A program made the translations under genes and the position numbers. The notes beneath the pieces were generated by a model. The model searched no databases, had not been told where the DNA came from, and saw only the letters and a list, made by a program, of their open reading frames with translations. Source: Symsagittifera roscoffensis (lineage: Eukaryota > Xenacoelomorpha > Acoela > Convolutidae). From it: DNA of 60,000 nt. Shown here in pieces: positions 11,389 through 21,602 of this stretch (the first letter of the stretch is position 1; every line of letters begins with the position of its first letter). The stretch covers positions 53,642,473 through 53,702,472 of the forward strand of contig NC_087062.1 of NCBI RefSeq assembly GCF_963678635.1, read 5' to 3'.

Positions 11389-13055
11389 ATGTAACCCAGC
11401 AATCATCTGAAATAATCAAATCATTTTCAAAACAAAAAATTTCCCGACTAGTGCTTCATAATTCAAACTATGTTTCATATATTCATATGTGTAATAGAAT
11501 TTATTGTAAACGCAATAAAATGATAATTCTGTAGTAAAAATCAAAATTTGAAGTAGTAAATAAATAAAGAAAAGTAATTTAATGAACACTAAACTTTTTA
11601 TGCGCGCTTCTTTTGTAGAACTCGAATAATTGACATTCACTTGTCCACATTACACGCACCCTTTCCACTTAAATATGCAACTCGCCCTCGTAGAATTAAT
11701 TATTAAACGAATTTCAAGTTCTAGAAACTAACTGATAACAACTTTAACGCCCTCACGCCGTTCAATTTTTCCCTTAGCCCGGTTGGGAGATGTTATTAAA
11801 AACTTAAAGTAACCACCGCAGCTTATTAAACCCATGAAACCAACCGCATGTATGAGAAGGTCCCATGATACTTCAACCAGATTAAACCCAGATTAAAACT
11901 GGATACGTTTTTTTTTTAAACCCACTTTCAGATTTATTAAAACCACTTGAAACACTTAATTTTCAAAAGAACATTGAACACGACATTTTGTTTTTGATAA
12001 AGGACACAACCAAAAGAACAACAGATAAAAACACCTGAATAGAAAGAACAAAAAGTTGAACAGGAAAAGAGGCTCTGCTCAAAGAGATTATAAATACACA
12101 CACCTCTGATCTCAATCACCCCGCTCCAAGTACCCATGTTCTAAGACCCCGACCCACAATTTTTACTTTTTACTTATAGTAGCTCTAGGGTGAGCGACTC
12201 TTTATAATAACAACCCTAATAAAACGCTTTTGCGAAAATAACCAATAAAAATCATAACTGAAAACGATATCACTAACAAAATGTAGATACAAATATGCAA
12301 TGTAAAAAGCTTCCTTCGAGCAAAAAGAAACGAGCAGCAAAGGGAGAAGAAAACTCGATGACATTCCAATTCTGGAATGGCAAGTCTATTGGTTTGTTGC
12401 CGATGTCACAACCCTCATAGGATTTAAAGTATGGACACAATATCGCACAAACAGTACCCATTGAAAAAGAACAATGGCCACTTGATGTTGATCTCACATA
12501 CGAATCCGCCTCACTTGGCAATCAACACATCATTGCATAAATCTGAAAACCTAACACGATCACTCAACACGATCCAAATACGCAAGACCCATTTCTGAAA
12601 AACGAACGACTGTATTCCTCCTCTCTATGAAGACAACTACTCCACAACACGAGCAACTGTTACTTTCTCCGCATTCACGCAGCCACTGCATCAAACGAAT
12701 CTACTCTATGAATCAAAGATTTTCACCATCCATCCTTTACTACAATAAACAATTAAACTTATAACTCTCTAAGCCCCGGATGTGTGGAACCAGTTTAAAA
12801 GTGGTCTTTATATCCAATCATATTATTGATAAAACTATCCCTGTAAAGTATTTCTAACTAACCAATCATGATGCTTAACTAACACTTACAATAAATTGTA
12901 TAGCTGAAACTATTCATAAATTTAGCAAACAGAACAGAATAAATATAATGCAGCAAACAGTCGTTCTCCTTCAGAACAGTTCCTGATATCTTACGAAGAG
13001 ACGGTGTACCTTATCTGAAATTACTCTATGAGTGAGCCACCCGGACATAAAATCA
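11389..13055 (+). repeat. LTR-containing terminal region between unit 2 and partial unit 3
   Basis: Third occurrence of the LTR, ending TAAAATCA at 13055. Only small differences from 7150-8816. It carries the antisense frame again at 12521-12273. Confidence 0.65.
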
Positions 13056-13077
13056 CTTTAAGAAAAAAATATCACTA

Positions 13078-13470
13078 ATGGCTTCTTCCATTGATAAAAG
13101 GGCTCAAATATACGTAACGTACAATTTTGCTGACAAATACCCGAACAATCCGAAGTTAATCATTCACTCGTTTCAATTTCGAATCACTGATGAATCGTCT
13201 AAGTTCTTCAGTAATCAATCAAAACAACTCTTCCGAAAAAAAAATGATTCACGCAATTCACATAATTTTACATATTATCTCCGAGGAGAATTAAAAAAAT
13301 ACTTAAGATCAAGTATAGCCGGTTGCCGTTCAAAAAATACAGAACAATTCGACCACGTTTTAAAAAAAGTTAAATTTTTATTTCGAAAGGACAGTTTTGT
13401 GCATGGTATGGGGAAAAAATTTTTAAGAACGCTTATAATATTAACAATGGCCTCTATTGATTTGAATTAG
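13078..13470 (+). CDS. Putative gag N-terminal frame of the array element (130 aa)
   Basis: First ATG after the third LTR, 22 nt downstream of the LTR edge; this position fits gag. The product starts MASSIDKRAQ, is basic and Lys/Ser/Asn-rich (LRGELKKYLRSS, KNTEQFDHVLKKVKFLF), and has no motif I recognise. Its first 45 codons recur at 4599 and 8839. The rest is seen only here, so this is the least deleted version. It stops at 13468-13470 without reaching a capsid domain, so it is a truncated gag at best. The alternative is an unrelated leader ORF. Assignment rests on position only. Confidence 0.4.
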   Translation: MASSIDKRAQIYVTYNFADKYPNNPKLIIHSFQFRITDESSKFFSNQSKQLFRKKNDSRNSHNFTYYLRGELKKYLRSSIAGCRSKNTEQFDHVLKKVKFLFRKDSFVHGMGKKFLRTLIILTMASIDLN

Positions 13471-15776
13471 ATTGCAAAAATTAGCAGGACAATTTTTAAT
13501 GAGGTTGCTTGGTGAATAGAGTAAAAACAACTTGAAAAAACTAAAGCATATCCTCTAGTTTCTCTCTACTTTCAGTCATCAGAATTTTCATTAAAAGAAG
13601 AGATAATTTCAGCCAATTGATGGTGTCTTAATGTATTATCCCGACTGACGTCTGAAGTCAAATATGGGCTTTTGAAAAAACTCGTCATACACCTTCTATG
13701 CTATGAATTTTACTATAGCAATTTGCCCACAAAACGTGGCGACGAAACAGTAATATTTTAATAAAATGAATTCTATTTTTGTTTTCATTTTGTTTCATTT
13801 TTGTTAATTTGTTTCATTTGCATGCCAAAACAAAAATTTTTCCAAAAGGTAGTCCAGCCACTCACAAATTTCAAAAGCATGTTGTTTTACGTTTCTTTTT
13901 TGCATTCAACAGAAACTCAATTTCTACTCAGTGACCAATTCTTACTCTGTTGGTCAAATTTATGCAAAAATTAAACCGGCAGATAAAACTGCAGCAGACA
14001 TTATGCCCCAATTTTTAGAACTTTTGGTTAATTTCTTTTTTTACCACAGAGCTAGTTTTTAGTCAAGAAAGAAATATGATAATACAATTTAGTTTTAACC
14101 TGTAAATGGCTATCATCGATTACTGCATTTGAAGACAAGCACACACAAACAGAGAGAAAAAAATCTGTTAAATGAGTCTTAGTGTCAACCAAAATTGTAA
14201 GCAGTGTACAATTACTAAAAAAATCAAGACATTGCAGATACTCTTCGCTTAACTTCCTGCGAAGTGTCAAAGCATTTGAGTTCTTATTGTTCATTTTAGT
14301 GGATGTTGGCATGCGATTCGTGTTGTCTTCTGGAGTTTGTCATTCAAGGTCCAGTCAGCCGGCGCTTCAGCTCTCTTCTAAAAAAAGTATGCTTTGAAAC
14401 GTTGGTAGAAACTCAAAAGTAGTTTTTCATTGCTGATTTGCTGCAAGTAGAAAAAAGTAAAACTCGTTCTTTCAATCTCCTAATGTTTAAATTAGGGGCG
14501 AATCTAGATTTTTCTTGAAAAAGAGGGGCCGGTTTTTGAAAAATTTCATGTGACCAGCGACTACAATGACAATTTTTTTTTTTGCTTTTTCGTAGACACA
14601 TAAAATAGCCACTAAGCTTTTGGTACTCATGTCGGCAAATCCTTTAAAAGCGCGGGTCCACCTAATCTCTAGCGGCGCGAAAACGATATTTTCTCTAATT
14701 ATTTTTTTCTGAAGCCGTGATCTCTGATCACTTTCCAAAGTCTTTTAATTTAAAACAAAGAAATAGGTTGCATATTTTTACAATTTAAAAAGGCGGGTAA
14801 CAAAAAAGAGCTGCGCAGTTTCAAGTTTCGATAAAAATTATGGTTTACTGCTCTTCCGCTGCGGTAAAAACGGCAAAAATCCGTTATTGTATGTTTTGTT
14901 ATTATATTTGTATGTTTTGTAAATGTTTCATTGTTATTATATTTATCAAAATCAGCCGCTAAAACTCAATTTGAAACTGTTCGGTATTTCTTACATTTTC
15001 ACCCCAAATTTTTATTTGATTCCTATAATGTTTTCGTTGATTGTGCTAATTATCCATTGAACTGAAAATCATCGATATTTTCTAAACTTTTGCCCTTCGA
15101 ATTGTTTAAAATTCTTTAATCGTGAAGTTTTGAAATTTTTGCAATATTTTCTAGACCAAAAACTGATAATTTCTCTTTGATTCATAGGCGCTTAACTTGG
15201 TGACAAAAATTAGTTTATCTGTATCTGTTTGCCTAAAATTGCTTCAGAAAATGTTGAATATTTTTACTCTGATTATATTCTGATGATAACTAGTTATGCG
15301 CACAATTTCATTAATTGTTTTAAATTTCATTTGACTTCTCTATAATCATAATTAGTCTAAAGATTACGTGTTTCACAATTCAGTTTTAAAATCGAAAGTT
15401 CTGGAGAATTTTTAATTTTTTTTCAGAAAAATTTAGATTAATCTTCAATAAGAAGCCGAAAATTTTGTTGAAATCTTGGAAAATTCTGAATGTAAAATTA
15501 CCCATCTTTCTTGCAAATTGTTAGAAATTTATAACAAAAACCTTATTTGTTTTTTGCTATATTTTTTTTCTTCAAGATTCTTCGAATTTTGTTGAAGAAT
15601 CTTTGATATTTTCTTGCCAAATCAACCAAGATTTTCTTTAAGATTCAACGAAAATACTTCAAGATTTTTCAAAGATATCAAAGATTGATCGACTTGGGTG
15701 TGCTTAGTTTGCTCTATGGACATTAAATGTTAGCTTAGGCTGCATTAGAAGCAAAGCGCATCATATCGATGATGGC
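13471..15776. other. AT-rich non-coding stretch downstream of opsin A
   Basis: No gene recognised. Homopolymer-rich with short imperfect inverted repeats of AAGATT/AATCTT type around 15570-15690. Short open frames near 14.1-14.7 kb show no protein-like features. It may include element flank up to an undefined boundary and the 3' UTR or a further exon of opsin A. Confidence 0.5.
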
Positions 15777-16010
15777 TCATTGCACTAACTTGAAGCTGGG
15801 ATGGCCCAAAGCGTATATGATGGGGTTGCAGATGCAGTTGCTTTTCGCAATCAAGGCTGGCAGCGTAGTCTTGTAGGGTCGGAGCTGATGTGGATCAACG
15901 AACTGTCCGACTACTCCAAGCAATGCGTATGGCAGCCATGTGATGATGAACACACCAATACAGACCAAAGATACTTTCGCTACCAAAAGCTCTTTACCCT
16001 TCCGGTGGCC
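15777..16010 (-). CDS. Opsin A exon 5 (TM6-TM7, retinal-binding lysine)
   Basis: Minus-strand exon after acceptor TTTTTAG (16012-16011). It reads in phase 0 from opsin A exon 4: GHRKGKELLVAKVSL, then TM6 with the opsin WLPYALLG motif, then TM7 with ALIAKSN, whose Lys sits at the Schiff-base position, followed by NPIIY (the NPxxY motif) and HPSF. This order is diagnostic for an opsin that binds retinal. The open frame stops at 15777-15779 (FKLVQ), but a GTTAGT donor-like site at 15789 right after the HPSF codons suggests either a short tail or a further exon not found. AKVSL before TM6 and the HPxF end resemble rhabdomeric opsins. Exon 5 itself looks intact. Confidence 0.9.
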   Translation of the reverse strand, partial: GHRKGKELLVAKVSLVCIGVFIITWLPYALLGVVGQFVDPHQLRPYKTTLPALIAKSNCICNPIIYALGHPSFKLVQ

Positions 16011-16386
16011 CTAAAAACATTTAAAAAACACGATAAAATAATAGAGCCATGCCATTTATTTAAGGGACGAAGTTTATTTTTAGGAGAGGACAAATTAAAA
16101 CAGAAGGAATTATATTTTCATAAATCCGACTATCAAAGAAGAGGATGAAATACTTGTACTCGGGTGGTTTTTTTTCTCAAGGCAAAGGTCACGTTTTCAA
16201 GGTCAACAAATTTTTACGGCATTTTTCTAGCATCTAAAAGCTATTGGTCTCCTGAGCTCAAAAACAAAAAGTATTTTGCCGGAGTTTATTTTTTGTTAAG
16301 TTAAGTAGTGGTGAAGGTATATAAACTTTAAGTTTATTCAACTTGGGATTATTAGCGAGCAATATATTTTGGGTAGGTATAGAACG

Positions 16387-16754
16387 CAGGGGCGGATCTA
16401 GGATTTCTCGAGGGGGTGGTCGATCAAATAGATTTTCCGGGCTCTCCCAGAGCACTAAAAATACTTTGTTTGGCCAAAATTGTCGCGTTTTGCGCCGCAG
16501 TCAAAAAGAAAAAATTTGAAAAAAGCGGAAATTAAAAAAAAATTGGACTAAAAAAATCTCGTTTTTTTTGGCGCGCGCTCCCCCTCAAAATAAGTAAATA
16601 TAGGCGGCGAAGGCGCCATTAGACAAATTTTAGGGTCCGTGAGCCAAAATGGATATATTAAAATAGTACAAAGTGGGGACCCTTTGGGTCGGCAGAAGGT
16701 CGAATCCCTGAGAAAGGAGCGTCCGCCCCTCCCCCTCCATTAAATGCGCCCCTG
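16387..16754. mobile_element. hAT-like MITE, 368 bp
   Basis: Begins CAGGGGCGGATCTAGG and ends GCGCCCCTG, giving inverted ends CAGGGGCG. The interior shares GGCGCGCGCTCC and the GGGTCGGCAG...TCGAATCC... block with copies at 36149, 40.6 kb and 42.4 kb. Flanking 8-mers ATAGAACG and ATAAAAAC are only a weak target-site match. No coding capacity. Confidence 0.7.
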
Positions 16755-18099
16755 ATAAAAACGGACAGCTAAGCTAAACAATACCTAACAATTTTTTATT
16801 GATTCCAAAAAGATTTTCATGAAATCCAAATCAAAATTTTTCTGTTGATTCAAAAGCAGTGCCTTCTGTCTTTTGATCTATTATGTAGTGAAATCTACTA
16901 CGACTGCTTTTCTTTTTGGCCGGAATTATTCAAAAAATATTCAAAATTTTTTTTTACTCAGTATACTATTATGATCGATTATTATTTCGGATCTCTCAGA
17001 AAAACACAGATATATGTTTGGGATACTCATATAAATTATTCAAATTCATTCTACTTTGAGCATGCTTTTTCGTTTTACGTCTTTGTTTTACCATCTAAAA
17101 ATATTGGCGCTTTGAACTCAAGTTTAAAAAGATTTCTTTCTGTGATTTTTTGTTTCATTTTTTGAAGAAAATGGAATATTAACACATTTTTTTCTGATTC
17201 AGTCAATTTTTGATTTTTTGTTGAACAAACAAAGTTGACGGGAACTTGTAAATCATCTATAAATTATTGTTATCCAGAGCTCAAATTGAAAAAAAATCAT
17301 CTTTAATCGGTTTTTGTGAATTTATTGGGGTTTGAAATTTGCTATTTTAGCTAATTTCGGAAAATAACGTGCAATCTGCGTTTCTGTAACACAACTAAGC
17401 CGCTGATAAATGCGTTACAAAATGAATTGAGGCTAACCATTTGGTCTTTTTAGTAGGAGAAACGTCGCTATAAACAAATTTTTGCAGTTCACGTTTGCGT
17501 GCGAAGTGAAAAAAAGTTAAACAAAATAAACATATTGATCATTACGTTTCAAAATTTGTCAAATTTTAAAGTCTTCCCCATTATATTCCAGCGGTCTTGT
17601 TGTGAAGTTGTGGCGGTATCAAAATCGCTAATTAAATGGCTAGTTTGAGACAATTAATGCGCGAAATTTGCGTTCTTTTATCACGCTTAAGCAGCAAATT
17701 AAAACGCTTAAAACTAAATTAATACCAGTTTTTTTTATCTTAATATAAAGATGATGTACGCTTAAAATATCCATTTGTACTTTTACATGGCATAAGTAAG
17801 AACTAATGAAGAGAAAAAAAAAAAAAAAATTATGCGATTTTTTTATCAATTTTTCTAGCTCTATTTTTTCAGTTATCCTTTGAAATCAAAATAAAGTAGA
17901 AACAATTGATGATTTTCCCTGATATACGAGTAGTCTTGTTAATAAATTGAAATGAAACTGTATTTTTTCTAACTTTTTTGCTAATTCAATCAACCAAAAA
18001 TTTTTCATCGTTTTTCAAGGGGAACCGGCTTTGCGCGGAGGAGCGAAAAGTGTTGTTTGTTTTACACGAGTTTACATAATGCAATGTATCATTCTTATA

Positions 18100-18668
18100 C
18101 AGTGTTGATTTAAGTTAACCGCTCAAACTGAGCAAAATTTATATTTGTTTTTTTTAAGTGGGCTGACTTTTTTTCCAAAACTAAATTTTTTTTCAGTCAA
18201 TCAAAAACTGAGCTAGAACTAACACTACTGACACAACTATATTAAAAGGAGCTTTTTATGCTGTCCATCAAAAATTGATAGATATTATTTTCTCCAAAGT
18301 TTTCTCAAACAATTTAAAGGTTTTCTAAGATAAAAAATTGATATTTTATTAAGCGAAAATGAAATTTTTTTGGCTTTGAAATGAAATGTGTTCATAAAAC
18401 TTTTATACTCCATCTGGAAGATTATACTCCCTTTCGAAATTTGTTGGGATGAATAAGAGATTCGCCTTGATATGGTATTGTCAGCAATTGACCTAAAATG
18501 TTATTTTGGGCGTTAAATTTTGGACTTGAGTTTTGAAAAATTAGTTAAATCATATTAGTTCCGTGTATGTTTTGTTTTAAAAACTTTTGTTTCAAGCCAA
18601 CCAAATATGAGCAAAAAAACGCATTTTAATTCATAAGTTTTCATTTCCGGATAATTTTAATCAGCGTT
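18100..18668. mobile_element. Decayed mariner-like MITE
   Basis: The left end TATACAGTGTTGATTTAAG resembles the terminal repeat of the foldback at 19545. The right end CCGGATAATTTTAATCAGCG is its diverged complement. Interior AT-rich. Boundaries approximate. Confidence 0.4.
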
Positions 18669-19178
18669 TAAGATAAGCATTGCATAGTTTGGTCTGTAAA
18701 TATAACGTGTAAGAAATTTTGTCTGGATTCACAGAAAAAAAAACGTGTAAGAAATTTTGCGCTGCTAGTTACAGTCGATGTTTTTTGTTGTATTTCTGCT
18801 TGAGAGCCATGCTATCAATTGTTGTTCATTTTATTACGAAAATTGTTGGGCAACTCCAATCATTTTGCTAGACTTTTTTCACTTAGTTTTATACAAAAAT
18901 ATAACAGATTTCTTTGACCCCGTGAACTGCAATTTATAACAGGTTTTCTGAAAGAGAGGGGGTCAAAAAGGTGTTAAATCTAAAAACCTTTAAAATCTAC
19001 TTTTCGCAAAAAATGCATGCAGCGCTAAAAATTTGGGCAAAATTTTTTTCATGATTTAAAGAGATCACAAAAATCAAATGGTTGACTTAAAAACAATTTA
19101 ACATCCTATATGAGTCAAAAAAATAAGGGTAAGGTGGCCCGCTAACTAATTCAATATAAAATCGTAAATTTTAATTAC

Positions 19179-19360
19179 CTTGGCGTCATTTCTGACTGAT
19201 GATCTTGATTGGGTTCTTTTCACCTTGTAGAATATGCGCAGGTAGCAGAAGATGGAGATGGCGAGGGGGAAAAGGAATCCAGCAATGTACATGACGAGGA
19301 GGTTGATTCGATTAGACCACGTTCGGGAGATGAAGTCAAAGGTGCAGCTCGTGCGACTTC
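19179..19360 (-). CDS. Opsin A exon 4 (extracellular loop 2, TM5)
   Basis: Minus-strand exon bounded by acceptor TTTTTCCATAG (before 19360) and donor GTAATT (from 19178). It encodes SRTSCTFDFISRTWSNRIN followed by TM5 (MYIAGFLFPLAISIFCYLRI) and the start of intracellular loop 3, ending NDAK. The Cys of SCTFDF is the conserved loop-2 disulphide partner. Exon 4 of opsin B (46417-46592) has the same boundaries and the same NDAK end. Phase 0 to exon 5 is consistent. The preceding exon (TM3-TM4) is not found on this strand. Confidence 0.9.
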
Positions 19361-19544
19361 CTATGGAAAAAGTTCAGCAGACTGTCAGTCAATTTTTTGT
19401 CTGTCAAAGTAAACACCAAACTTTCAAAAAATGACTAAATAACAATTGAAAATTCAAAAAAAAACAACCGCCGCAAAGTGGGTAGGCTTAGATCTTTCTA
19501 GTTTTTTAGAGAGTACGTAAACATGAATCTCAACTTTAGAGCTA

Positions 19545-20239
19545 CAGTGCTGATTTAAATTAACCGGACAAAAGGCGTTAAACTTGAAATTTAAAACGCG
19601 TTTTTCTCAAATTGGGTTGAGTTTAGGTAAAAACTTATGAAGACAAAACTTGCTTAAAACTTGTAATTTGTTTTGCGAAGTTCGGGCACAAAATTTTACC
19701 CCAAAAATGGGTCATTTTGGCTTTTCTTAGTGCATCAAAAATTACGCCAAAAATACCCAGTCGATCTCAGACATAATTATACCAAAGTGAGCCTCTTACG
19801 TAGCCTAACAAACTTTAAGAAGGGTATATTCTCCAAAACATTGTATAAGTTCATTTATTTTTGTTTGATAGACAAAAAAGGTCGTTTTTTTCTATATAAA
19901 ACAGCAACTTTTTATTTAAAAACAATTTTTAAACAATTTGCAATTTTTTTTGGAGAATAAACCCTTCTTAAAATTTGTTAGGCTACGTAAGGGGCTCACT
20001 TTGGTATAATTATGTCTGAGATCGACTGGGTATTTTTGGCGTAATTTTTGATTAACTAAGAAAAGTCAAAATGACCCATTTTTGGGGTAAAATTTTGGGC
20101 CCGAACTTCGCAAAACAATTTACACCATATTAATTCTGCTAAAATTTTAAGCAAGTTTTGACTTCCTAATTTTTCACCTAAACTCAACCCAATTTGAGAA
20201 AAACGCGTTTTAAGTTCCGGTTAATTTAAATCAGCACTG
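19545..20239. mobile_element. Mariner-like foldback MITE, 695 bp, TA target duplication
   Basis: An almost complete palindrome. The left end CAGTGCTGATTTAAATTAAC is mirrored at 20239, and arms of about 300 bp can be followed inward (for example TGAGCCTCTTACGTAGCC and its complement GGCTACGTAAGGGGCTCA) to a short AT-rich centre. TA dinucleotides flank both ends (19543-19544 and 20240-20241), as in Tc1/mariner insertions. No transposase. Confidence 0.8.
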
Positions 20240-20399
20240 TATCAGCACTGTGCTCAATCGATGGACACATTTTAGTCATTGGTGCAAAGTTGCTCACCAC
20301 ATTTGGCAAAAAACAGCGTTCCGGTCCTATCATATGATCAATGAATCCTTAATATCTCTTTGAAAAAAAACTCGCTAGCATGGAAATTCAGAAAAGTTA

Positions 20400-21157
20400 A
20401 GTGCTGATTTATATTATCTAAATAAAACAAACAACATTTGATACTTAAAACGCGTTTCTATCAAAATGGTTTAAAATTAGACAAAAAGTGAAGAAAATTA
20501 GACAAAAAATGAAAAGATTTAGCAAATTTTTAGCTCAAAATTTTAGGATTAATATGGTGTAATTCGTTTTGCGAAATTCGGGCTCAAAATTTAAAACCAA
20601 AACGACCATTTAGTCAATCTAAAATTATGCCAAAACTTTTGATTTAATTGCTAACAAAAAATAAAACAAATTGAGACTTTTAAATAGCCCCATAAATTTT
20701 ACGAAAGGTGTTATTGTTTCAGGGTTGTATAAAAAACTTTATTTTTGTTTGACTGCCAAAAAGTGTCAACTTTTTTTATATAAAACAAATTTTTTAAATA
20801 CAAACACAAAACAAATTTTAGATGTTTTGCGACAATTTTTGGAGACCATACCCTCTTAAAATTTTGTTGGGCTAAGTAAGAGGCTCAGCTCACTTCTTTG
20901 ATATAATTTTACCAGCAGTTGAACCAATAGCTTTGGCGTAATTTTTTATCATCTAAAAGAACCCGTAAATGGTGGTTTTTGGGTTAAATTTTGGACCCAA
21001 AATTTACAAAATAAATTATTCCAGATTATTCCAAGCTGAAATTCTAAGCAAGTTTTTGTTCGTCATTTTTTGTCTATAGTCAACCCAATGTGAAAAAAAA
21101 ACGCGTTTTCTATTTCAAGTTTTATTTGTTTTGTCCGGATAATCTAAATCAACACTG
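20400..21157. mobile_element. Diverged mariner-like foldback element
   Basis: Ends AGTGCTGATTTATATTATCT and its complement AATCTAAATCAACACTG, with inner arms carrying AAAACGCGTTT and a GCCCAACA/TAGCCCCATAAA-type region related to the 19545 element. More decayed. TA follows the right end. Confidence 0.6.
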
Positions 21158-21602
21158 TAACAATTATATATTTTGATGTTTTAGGGGAAGTTTTGCACTG
21201 ATGGTCAAACTGAGTTCGACTTACTTCAACATTTAGTCTTTTGTGCCTTTCTATTAGTCAAGCAATGGTAAAATAAGAGAATTTAGCATCCGACCACCAA
21301 CAGGTCACCGTGTTCCTATCTTAAGACTTCTTTTCTATCCCATTAGCCATACACTTTTGCCATAATGGTAGAACACGACAAAAAACTTACTTTTTTGTCC
21401 TTACTTTGAGACATACCATTTCTAAAATTGTAAATCTTGTTAAGATTTTAATCCACTGCGTTCAAGTTGATGACCTTGAGCTGTCTGGCGTCATATTTGG
21501 TGCTAACATATTTGGTTCAAATTGTGAGGTAACGTCTGCTTGTAGAATTAGAACAAAACAAGGGCAGCAATTAATAAGCAAGTATCATAAAATGTTCCGA
21601 AC

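Larger units (their letters stand above)
4171..13213 (+). repeat. Tandem array, period about 4,240 bp (2 full units plus a partial third)
   Basis: The sequence CGAGCAACTGTTAC starts at 4171, 8411 and 12650. Units 4171-8410 and 8411-12649 are nearly identical, and a third runs to 13213. Beyond that, the third copy continues with a gag-like frame while the first two jump to env. Each unit comprises the 3' LTR part, gag start, env remnant, ORFd remnant and the 5' LTR part. The units share the same stops and deletion junctions, so the duplication post-dates inactivation. Confidence 0.9.
1..13470 (+). mobile_element. Decayed env-bearing Ty3/gypsy-type retroelement, copy 3 (tandem array)
   Basis: Plus-strand relative of the elements at 21.6-35.5 kb and 47.7-59.2 kb. 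Translation shows scattered stops and frameshifts, but clear homology to integrase (1-3290), the small hydrophobic ORFa (3835 onward), the terminal repeat, the first codons of a putative gag, env and ORFd. From 4171 the order is LTR, gag start fused to env, ORFd, then LTR again, repeated twice, with a third LTR plus gag start. Protease, RT and RNase H are absent. The left edge lies outside the window and the right edge, after 13470, is not defined. Family assignment rests on the aligned integrase and GPY/F reading frames. Confidence 0.85.
16011..19178 (-). other. Opsin A intron 4 with transposon remnants
   Basis: About 3.2 kb between exons 4 and 5, donor GTAATT at 19178 and acceptor at 16011. 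It contains a hAT-like MITE (16387-16754) and a decayed mariner-like MITE (about 18100-18668). The remainder is AT-rich with no coding signal. Confidence 0.6.
19361..21602 (-). other. Intronic sequence of opsin A between the retroelement and exon 4
   Basis: Contains two foldback or mariner-like elements (19545-20239; about 20400-21157). I searched both strands for a TM3/DRY exon homologous to opsin B exon 3 and found none. Confidence 0.55.

Noticed and set aside
13471-15776. Small frames near 14.1-14.7 kb as genes
   Set aside because: Overlapping on both strands, no homologous copy, no splice or start context; AT-rich background.
15801-16148. 115-codon plus-strand frame
   Set aside because: It overlaps opsin A exon 5 in antisense and has no motif of its own.
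19209-19434. Two overlapping plus-strand frames
   Set aside because: They are antisense to opsin A exon 4, which has splice sites and receptor motifs on the minus strand.
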